From: CAINDZ01 sp041908585
GTDB taxonomy: Bacteria; Krumholzibacteriota; Krumholzibacteriia; LZORAL124-64-63
Direction: 5' to 3'
Length of the DNA stretch: 11,060 bases
NCBI GenBank assembly: GCA_041908585.1
Contig: JAYRFB010000255.1
Coordinates: 1 to 11,060, forward strand
Shown here: piece by piece, positions 6,296-11,060 of the stretch
How positions within the stretch are numbered: position 1 is the stretch's first letter
How the letters are laid out: each line of letters begins with the position of its first letter
The notes under the pieces: model-generated
Told to the model about the DNA's origin: nothing
What the model saw: the letters and a program-made list of their open reading frames with translations, nothing else
Database searches by the model: none
Position numbers and translations under genes: made by a program

Positions 6296-6915
6296 TGAAG
6301 ACGCTCAGGAACGCCAGGGCGGCGCTGGTGGCGCCGGTCGTGCTGGCGCTGGCGCTGCCGGCGCTCGCGGCGGACGAGACGAAGCAGGCCCCGGGCGAGG
6401 TGGCCGCGGCCACGCAGGCGGAGCCGACGGCAGCCGTTGCCGCCGCCGGTGACGCGGCCCCGGCCGGCGTCCGGGTCCCGTCGACCGATGCGGCGCCCGC
6501 CGTCGACGCGGCGAGCGCGGGCGGAGCCGCAGCCGACCTGCCGGCCGACGCCTCGCAGTCGCCTTCGCAGATCTCCGCGGACCGGATCAACGCGATCCGG
6601 GCCAACGAGTACTTCTACCAGTCGTACGGCAAGGGCGACCCGTTCGCCACGCTGGTCAGCGGCAAGTACGAGCCGACCGGGGCTGCCGAGCTGGTGGACC
6701 TCAACAGCGCAAGCCTGGTGGGCGTGATGTGGGGCCAGGACGACCGCTTCGCGCTGGTCGAGGACGGGGAAGGGTTCGGTTACATCCTGCGCGTGGGCGA
6801 CCAGGTCCGCAATGGCCGCGTCGTCAGCATCCGCAAGAGTTCGCTCACGGCGCAGGTCACGTTGTACGGGATCAGCAGCAACGTGGTCCTCAAGCTGGAT
6901 AACCTGGAGGAGTAA
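6295..6915 (+). CDS. pilP: Type IV pilus periplasmic protein PilP, non-lipoprotein form
   Basis: This 206-residue protein connects PilNO to the secretin PilQ. The N terminus is a signal peptide (Lys/Arg at 2-8, hydrophobic core 9-24) with a likely signal peptidase I site, ALA-A, at about residue 26. Classical PilP is a lipoprotein, but the mature region here has no cysteine and no lipobox. A disordered Ala/Pro-rich linker at about 27-93 follows, then an amphipathic stretch (94-110) and the conserved GKGDPFATL at 112-120. The C-terminal beta-sandwich runs from about 130 to 206, with the pattern GYILRVGDQVRNGRVVSI at 162-179 typical of PilP and GspC HR domains. GGAGG at 6284-6288 is 6 nt before the ATG, which overlaps the pilO stop by one base. 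The identification rests on the C-terminal domain and operon position. Confidence 0.9.
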   Translation: MKTLRNARAALVAPVVLALALPALAADETKQAPGEVAAATQAEPTAAVAAAGDAAPAGVRVPSTDAAPAVDAASAGGAAADLPADASQSPSQISADRINAIRANEYFYQSYGKGDPFATLVSGKYEPTGAAELVDLNSASLVGVMWGQDDRFALVEDGEGFGYILRVGDQVRNGRVVSIRKSSLTAQVTLYGISSNVVLKLDNLEE

Positions 6916-6918
6916 GAG

Positions 6919-8271
6919 ATGTTCCGCTGGCTTCGCAATGCTCGCTGCGCGGTCCTGAGCCTGTGCCTGCTGGCGGGCACGGGTGCCGCGCTGGCCCCGG
7001 CCGCCGCCGCCCAGGCCCCGGATGAGGGCTACAAGACCCGGCTCATCTCGCTCGACGTCCAGGACGCCGAGATCGGCACCGTGCTGCGCTCCCTGGCGGG
7101 ATACTCGGGCACCAACATCGTCGCTTCGCCCAAGGTCGTGGGCAAGGTCACGGTCAAGCTCGAGGACGTGCCCTGGCTCGAGGCGCTGCAGGTCATCCTG
7201 CGCGCCCACTCCTTCGACTACATGGAGGAGGGCGGCATCTACCGCATCGACACCGCCGAGGCCCTGCGCCAGGAGAACCTGGAGGGGCAGCGGGCCCGCA
7301 AGCAGGTGGAGGACCTCGAGATCCTGCACCTGGGCATGGTGACGCTGAAGTACGCCAACGCCACCGAGGTCAAGGACGCCCTCGAGAAGATGCTGACCGA
7401 GCGCGGCAACATCGACGTCGACGTGCGCACCAACAGCCTCCTGGTCAACGACGTGCAGGCCCGCGTGAACCTGATCACGAACATGGCCGCGCAGCTCGAC
7501 ACGCGCACGCCGCAGGTCGAGATCAACGCGCGCCTGGTGGACATGGACTCGCGCGCGACGCGCGAGCTGGGCGTCAACTGGTCGCTCAACAACTTCCTCA
7601 GCCCGGGCAACAACCTGGTCGGCAACGCGACGGTGGACAACGCCGTGCAGAACGCCGCCGGCGACCTGCGGGTGGGCACCGTCCAGGACTGGGGCGAGCT
7701 GATGCTCAAGGTGCAGGCGCTGGAGAACGAGAACCGCGCCCAGCTGATCAGCAACCCGGTGATCACGACGACGGACAACCGCGAGGCCAAGATCCTCGTC
7801 GGCCAGAAGATCCCGCTGATCGTGGCGGACCAGGCCGGCAACGCGATCACGCAGCTGACGACCATCGGTATCCAGCTGCGCGTGACCCCGCACATCAACA
7901 GCGAGAAGACGATCACGCTGGACATCCACAACGAGGTCAGCGACCTCTCCAGCCAGGCCACGGTGCAGGGCGGCGTCATCATCAACACCAGCGAGTCGGA
8001 CACCCGCGTGCTGGTGGAGAACGGCGCCACGGCGATCATCGCCGGCCTGATCCGCAAGATCGACAGCCGGCTGGAGACGGGCGTGCCCGTGCTCAAGTCG
8101 CTGCCGGTCCTCGGCAGCCTGTTCCGCCACAGCTCGGACACGAAGGTCGACCGCGAACTGGTCATCTTCGTGACCCCGCGCATCGTCGACGACGCCTACA
8201 TGCAGCGCGCCGTGATCACCCCGGACGCCGACGTGGAGTACACGCCGTCCGAGAAGATCAGCCGCTTCTAG
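6919..8271 (+). CDS. pilQ: Type IV pilus secretin PilQ, short form
   Basis: This 450-residue protein forms the outer-membrane channel through which the pilus passes. A signal peptide covers about residues 1-31 (cleavage near AAA-AQA). A single N0/STN domain at about 40-112 (SLDVQDAEIGTVLRSLAGYS) is followed by an N1/secretin-N domain at about 136-197 (LKYANATEVKDAL). The secretin barrel domain covers about 198-425 and contains QLISNPVITTTDN, VTPHIN, the signature VPVLKSLPVLGSLFR at 389-403 and ELVIFVTPRIV at 413-423. Proteobacterial PilQ proteins are usually 600-900 residues with N-terminal AMIN domains; these are absent here, as is any Pro-rich linker. GGAGGAG at 6906-6912 lies 6 nt before the ATG, and only 3 nt separate it from the pilP stop. 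It is the last gene of the operon. Confidence 0.96.
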   Translation: MFRWLRNARCAVLSLCLLAGTGAALAPAAAAQAPDEGYKTRLISLDVQDAEIGTVLRSLAGYSGTNIVASPKVVGKVTVKLEDVPWLEALQVILRAHSFDYMEEGGIYRIDTAEALRQENLEGQRARKQVEDLEILHLGMVTLKYANATEVKDALEKMLTERGNIDVDVRTNSLLVNDVQARVNLITNMAAQLDTRTPQVEINARLVDMDSRATRELGVNWSLNNFLSPGNNLVGNATVDNAVQNAAGDLRVGTVQDWGELMLKVQALENENRAQLISNPVITTTDNREAKILVGQKIPLIVADQAGNAITQLTTIGIQLRVTPHINSEKTITLDIHNEVSDLSSQATVQGGVIINTSESDTRVLVENGATAIIAGLIRKIDSRLETGVPVLKSLPVLGSLFRHSSDTKVDRELVIFVTPRIVDDAYMQRAVITPDADVEYTPSEKISRF

Positions 8272-8278
8272 ACCGCTC

Positions 8279-8297
8279 ACCGGCCGGCCCTGCCGGT
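8279..8297 (+). repeat. Small inverted repeat after pilQ
   Basis: ACCGGC (8279-8284) pairs with GCCGGT (8292-8297) across a 7-nt loop, just upstream of the main terminator hairpin. It could add to the 3' end structure of the pil mRNA, or could be chance in such GC-rich DNA. Confidence 0.35.
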
Positions 8298-8306
8298 CCG
8301 GAACCC

Positions 8307-8346
8307 GACGCCCCCCGGCCCCGTGCCGGGGGGCGTCCGTTCTTCT
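8307..8346 (+). terminator. Intrinsic terminator of the pilMNOPQ operon
   Basis: A perfect 13-bp stem pairs GACGCCCCCCGGC (8307-8319) with GCCGGGGGGCGTC (8325-8337) around a 5-nt CCCGT loop. The tail CGTTCTTCT is moderately T-rich. It sits 35 nt after the pilQ stop and ahead of a functionally unrelated gene, so it most likely ends the pil transcript. Confidence 0.85.
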
Positions 8347-8419
8347 GCGCGCGGCCGCCGGGCCCGTCGGCGCGGATTTGATGCTGGCGCGGGCGGGTCG
8401 GTGGTGTAGGTTGTCCGCC

Positions 8420-8956
8420 ATGTGGACCTCCCTGATCGGCTTCATGGCCAGCGGCAAGACCACCGTCGCCGACGCCCTGCAGGCGGTGACGAAGCGGCCC
8501 GTCGTGCACCTCGATGCGCACGTGTCCACCGCCGCCGGGCGCCCGGTGGCGGCGATCTTCGCCGAGGAGGGCGAGCCCGCGTTCCGGGCGCGCGAACTGG
8601 CATCGCTCGCGGCGCTCGACCCCGCGCGCAACCTGGTCGTCGACACCGGCGGCGGAATCGTGGAAACGGCGGCGGCCGTCGCGCTGCTGCGCGAGCGCGG
8701 GGTCGTGATCTGGCTGGACGCGCCGTGGGTAACCCGTCGCGCGCGCCTCGAGTCCGGCCCGCCCGGCGAGCGACCGCTGGTCGGCGCCCTGGGCTGGTCC
8801 GGGCTGGCGGAATTGTACCGGCGCCGGCGCCGGCTCTATGCCGCGGCGGCCGACTTCCGGTTGGCGGCCACGGCCGCCGACCCGGGGCTGCTGGCCCGGA
8901 CGGCGATGCTGCGCAGCCTGGTCTGGTCCAGGCGGCCGGCCGGGCAGCGGCGATGA
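8420..8956 (+). CDS. aroK: Shikimate kinase family protein
   Basis: This 178-residue P-loop kinase should phosphorylate shikimate at the 3-OH with ATP, a step of chorismate and aromatic amino acid synthesis in the cytoplasm. Visible family features are Walker A GFMASGKTT at 7-15, Asp32 at the shikimate-binding position, FRARE with Arg56 and Glu59, the TGGG loop at 76-79, RPLV with Arg118 in the lid, and LYAAAADFRL near 139-148. The usual Asp-x-Asp pair is His30-x-Asp32, so the first, Mg-associated Asp is replaced. The length is normal. The ATG at 8420 gives the standard start (MWTSLIGFM); TTG 8378 and ATG 8381 in the same frame would add 13-14 non-conserved residues. Only a weak AGG (8408-8410) precedes it. 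The stop overlaps rsmD. aroB and aroC are not adjacent. A related small-molecule kinase with another substrate is possible. Confidence 0.82.
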   Translation: MWTSLIGFMASGKTTVADALQAVTKRPVVHLDAHVSTAAGRPVAAIFAEEGEPAFRARELASLAALDPARNLVVDTGGGIVETAAAVALLRERGVVIWLDAPWVTRRARLESGPPGERPLVGALGWSGLAELYRRRRRLYAAAADFRLAATAADPGLLARTAMLRSLVWSRRPAGQRR

Positions 8957-9510
8957 GGGTCGTGGCGGGGCGCTGGCGCGGGCGCAAGCTGCTGCCGCCG
9001 GCAGGGGACGCGATCCGGCCGACCGCCGACCGCGTCAAGGAGGCGCTTTTCAGCATCCTCGGGCCGCGGGTGGAGGGCGCCGTCTTCGTGGACCTGTGCT
9101 GCGGCTCGGGGGCACTGGGGATCGAGGCGCTCAGCCGCGGCGCCGCCCGGGCCGTCTTGGTCGACGAGGCGCCGGAGGCCCTGGCGCTGGCCAGGGCGAA
9201 CCTGGCGCGTTGCGGCGCCGAACCGTCCTCCTTCACGCTGGAACAGGCCGATGCCGCGCGCTGGCTGGAGCGCTGGCGCCCGGGCGCGGGCACCCCCTGG
9301 CTGCTCGTGAGCGACCCGCCCTACCGCGCTTCGGTCGCGGCGAGTATCTTGACGGCGCTGCGCGCGGGCGCCCCGTGGCCGGGTTGCCGCGCCCTGGTCG
9401 TCGAGCACGGTTCGGCGGCGGAGGTGGGGATGCCGGACGCCGAGGGCTGGCAGCGCCGCCGCTACGGGCAGGCCTCGCTGGTCCTCTGGCTGGCGCCGGC
9501 CGGCGACTGA
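8953..9510 (+). CDS. rsmD: 16S rRNA (guanine(966)-N2)-methyltransferase RsmD
   Basis: This 185-residue SAM-dependent enzyme methylates N2 of G966 (E. coli numbering) in 16S rRNA during 30S assembly. The N terminus MRVVAGRWRGRKL and then RPTADRVKEALFSIL (22-36) are diagnostic for the family. SAM-binding motif I is VDLCCGSGALGIEALSRGA at 46-64, with an acidic residue after strand 2 at Asp71. The catalytic motif IV is SDPPY at 120-124, as in other N2-guanine methyltransferases. Length and domain order are normal. It starts inside the end of the kinase gene (ATGA overlap), and no strong ribosome site is visible, so translational coupling is likely. coaD follows after 69 nt; rsmD-coaD neighbourhood is widespread in bacteria. 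Confidence 0.96.
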   Translation: MRVVAGRWRGRKLLPPAGDAIRPTADRVKEALFSILGPRVEGAVFVDLCCGSGALGIEALSRGAARAVLVDEAPEALALARANLARCGAEPSSFTLEQADAARWLERWRPGAGTPWLLVSDPPYRASVAASILTALRAGAPWPGCRALVVEHGSAAEVGMPDAEGWQRRRYGQASLVLWLAPAGD

Positions 9511-9579
9511 CCGTCCGCAAGACTGGCCGCGTTCGACCGCGTGCCGGACCCGGCAGCCGGCGGGAAGGGAAGGACGACC

Positions 9580-10056
9580 ATGCATCGCCATGTGCTTTAC
9601 CCGGGTTCGTTCGACCCGGTCACCCTCGGGCACCTCGACCTGGTCGAGCGCGCCAGCCGCCTCTTCGACCGCGTCACCGTTGTCGTGGCTGCCAGCGGCA
9701 AGGCCGGCCTGCTGGGACTGGACGAGCGCGTCGAGCTGTTCCGCGCGTCCGTGGCGCAACTGCCGCACGTGACGGTCGAGCCGTTCGAGGGCCTGCTCGT
9801 CGACGAGGTCCGCCGGCGCGGCGCCACGGCCGTCGTGCGCGGCATCCGCACGCCGGGCGACTACGAGCACGAATGGACGATGGCCGGCGTGAACGCGCTG
9901 CTGGCCGCCGATGTCGAGTACGTCTACCTGCTGGCCCGGCCGCACCTGGCGGCCATCTCCAGCACGCTGGTGCGCGACGTGATGCGCCACGGGGGCTCCC
10001 TGGAGCGCCTGGTGCCGCCGCCGGTGGCGCAGGCGCTGGCGGGCCGCGGGGCCTGA
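9580..10056 (+). CDS. coaD: Phosphopantetheine adenylyltransferase CoaD
   Basis: This 158-residue cytoplasmic nucleotidyltransferase makes dephospho-CoA from 4'-phosphopantetheine and ATP, the penultimate step of coenzyme A synthesis. The N-terminal YPGSFDPVTLGHLD (7-20) contains the TxGH nucleotide-binding motif with His18. Lys41, Arg87 and Arg90 (VVRGIRTPGDYEHE, 85-98) correspond to substrate-binding residues. ISSTLVRDV (126-134) is the family's C-terminal ATP-binding motif, and GGSLERLVPPPV closes the protein in the usual way. The length matches the family. A purine-rich ribosome site (GGAAGGGAAGGA, ending at 9574) lies 5 nt before the ATG. A GTG at 9541 in frame would add 13 non-conserved residues and was not chosen. 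Confidence 0.97.
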   Translation: MHRHVLYPGSFDPVTLGHLDLVERASRLFDRVTVVVAASGKAGLLGLDERVELFRASVAQLPHVTVEPFEGLLVDEVRRRGATAVVRGIRTPGDYEHEWTMAGVNALLAADVEYVYLLARPHLAAISSTLVRDVMRHGGSLERLVPPPVAQALAGRGA

Positions 10057-10127
10057 CGGCGGCGCGCGGCGCGATCGGCGGCATTCCTCGACAACCGTCG
10101 GCAGCCGGCCAACCGCAGCGGGGGACT

Positions 10128-10165
10128 GCGAAAGACAGCGAAAGTCAGCGAATACTGAGCGACAG
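10128..10165 (+). repeat. Degenerate short tandem repeat upstream of obg
   Basis: Within the 160-nt gap between coaD and obg, GCGAAAGACA (10128-10137) is followed directly by GCGAAAGTCA, then GCGAATACTGA and GCGACAG. These form about four imperfect copies of a 10-11 nt unit. The stretch is much richer in A than its surroundings. It encodes nothing obvious. Its role is unknown; it may lie in the obg promoter or leader. Confidence 0.4.
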
Positions 10166-10181
10166 GCGGCCACCCGGCCGC
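10166..10181 (+). repeat. Small hairpin upstream of obg
   Basis: GCGGCC (10166-10171) pairs with GGCCGC (10176-10181) across an ACCC loop. No T-run follows, so it is not a typical terminator. It may structure the obg leader or be chance. Confidence 0.3.
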
Positions 10182-10216
10182 AACCCGCGGTTGACGCCGC
10201 GAACAGGGAGTCCCGC

Positions 10217-11060
10217 GTGTTCCTGGATACCGCCACGATCTCCATCGCCTCGGGCAAGGGCGGGGACGGCTGCGTCTCCACGCGCCGCGAGAAGTACGTG
10301 CCGCGCGGCGGGCCGGACGGCGGCAACGGCGGCCGCGGCGGCTCGGTCTGGCTGGTCGCCGACGCGCAGCTCGGCACGCTGCTGGACTTCCGCTACCGCC
10401 GCCGCTACGAGGCGCAGGACGGCGACAAGGGCGGCGGCAACAACCGCACCGGGCGCGACGGCGACGACATCACCATCAAGGTTCCCTGCGGCACGGCCGT
10501 ATACGACGAGGAGACCGGCGAGCTGGTCGGCGACCTGGTCGAGGCCGGGGACCGTCTCTTGCTGGCCGAGGGCGGCAAGGGAGGCAAGGGCAACTGGGAA
10601 TTCCGCACGGCGCGCAACCAGACGCCGATGAAGGCCACCAGCGGCCGGCCGGGCGTCGAGCGCACGATTCGCTTCGAGTTGAAGCTGATTGCGGACATCG
10701 GGCTGGTGGGCGAGCCCAACGCCGGCAAGAGCACGCTCCTGTCGGTGGTGACCGCCGCGCGGCCCAAGGTGGCCGACTACCCGTTCACGACGCTGGTACC
10801 GAACCTGGGCATCGTCGACCTGGGCGACTACGCCAGCTGCACGCTGGCGGACATCCCCGGGCTGATCGAGGGCGCCAGCGAGGGCCGCGGGCTGGGTCAC
10901 GAGTTCCTGCGCCACGTCGAGCGCACGCGGGCGCTGCTGATGCTGGTCGACCCGGCCGTGGCACCACCGCGGGCAAGCCTGGACATGCTGCGCGGCGAGC
11001 TGTCGCGCTACGGCGGCCACCTCGCCGGCCTGCCCTTCGCCGTGGTCCTGACCAAGGCGG
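10217..11060 (+). CDS. obg: GTPase Obg (CgtA/ObgE), 5' part, GTG start
   Basis: The first 281 residues of the essential GTPase involved in 50S ribosome assembly and stress control are present; the gene runs off the window. The Gly-rich N-terminal Obg domain (1-158) includes ASGKGGDGCV, RREKYVPRGGPDGGNGGRGG and LAEGGKGGKGN. The G domain follows: G1 GEPNAGKST at 165-173, G2 YPFTTLVPNLG at 188-198, G3 DIPGLIEGASEGRGLGHEFL at 212-231 and the start of G4 (LTKA at 278-281), where the more usual NKxD has Thr for Asn. The start is GTG at 10217, because VFLDTATISI matches the conserved Obg beginning and GGGAG at 10206-10210 lies 6 nt upstream; no suitable ATG exists. The rplU-rpmA pair that often precedes obg is absent, and coaD is the neighbour instead. 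Confidence 0.97.
   Translation, partial: MFLDTATISIASGKGGDGCVSTRREKYVPRGGPDGGNGGRGGSVWLVADAQLGTLLDFRYRRRYEAQDGDKGGGNNRTGRDGDDITIKVPCGTAVYDEETGELVGDLVEAGDRLLLAEGGKGGKGNWEFRTARNQTPMKATSGRPGVERTIRFELKLIADIGLVGEPNAGKSTLLSVVTAARPKVADYPFTTLVPNLGIVDLGDYASCTLADIPGLIEGASEGRGLGHEFLRHVERTRALLMLVDPAVAPPRASLDMLRGELSRYGGHLAGLPFAVVLTKA

Noticed and set aside
8378..8412. Possible sigma-70 promoter TTGATG / TAGGTT before the kinase gene
   Set aside because: The spacing is 23 nt, well outside the usual 16-19, and the -10 match is weak.
6064..8646. Long minus-strand open frame of 860 codons opposite pilO-pilP-pilQ
   Set aside because: It lies antisense to three well-identified genes; its Arg/His/Asp/Leu-rich composition is the usual shadow of high-GC coding DNA and no domain is visible.
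9511..9579. Gap between rsmD and coaD examined for a terminator or promoter
   Set aside because: I see only the coaD ribosome site and no convincing hairpin with a T-run or promoter boxes.
10191..10196. TTGACG as a -35 box for obg
   Set aside because: It lies only 20 nt before the GTG start, leaving no room for a -10 box and a leader.

Overview
This is a very GC-rich stretch in which every supported gene reads on the + strand. It looks chromosomal and comes from a Gram-negative bacterium with type IV pili: there is an outer-membrane secretin, a PilMNOP alignment complex and a prepilin peptidase. The GC content, the ABC-exporter genes beside pilD and the short PilQ would fit Myxococcota or an FCB-type candidate phylum such as Krumholzibacteriota or Eisenbacteria, but the sequence alone does not settle the phylum. 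I see no mobile element, CRISPR array, tRNA or rRNA.

Region 1 (1-3539). The window opens in the C-terminal end of an upstream protein, whose frame has no visible stop. A tightly coupled operon follows: ABC-2 type ATPase, ABC-2 permease, a membrane-anchored TPR protein and the prepilin peptidase PilD. The first two junctions are ATGA overlaps and the third has a 1-nt gap. An ATPase/permease pair beside pilD recalls the pilG-pilH-pilI-pilD arrangement known from Myxococcus xanthus, where the ABC transporter is needed for pilus biogenesis.

Region 2 (3540-3762). This non-coding gap carries a near-perfect sigma-54 (-24/-12) promoter at 3674-3688, some 75 nt upstream of pilM, so the next operon is probably under RpoN and enhancer-binding-protein control.

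Region 3 (3763-8337). A compact pilM-pilN-pilO-pilP-pilQ operon encodes the cytoplasmic ring, inner-membrane and periplasmic connector, and secretin of the pilus machine. It ends at a strong GC-rich hairpin. Several subunits have odd features: an acidic Ala/Pro insertion in PilM, a Lys/Ala-rich periplasmic tail on PilO, a PilP with no lipobox cysteine, and a short PilQ with no AMIN domains.

Region 4 (8338-11060). Housekeeping genes follow: a shikimate kinase-like protein overlapping rsmD (16S rRNA methyltransferase), then coaD (coenzyme A synthesis) and the 5' part of obg (ribosome-assembly GTPase, GTG start), which runs off the window.

The novelty here lies in details of a recognisable type IV pilus locus (subunit architecture, sigma-54 control, the coupled ABC/TPR/pilD operon) rather than in a wholly unknown system.
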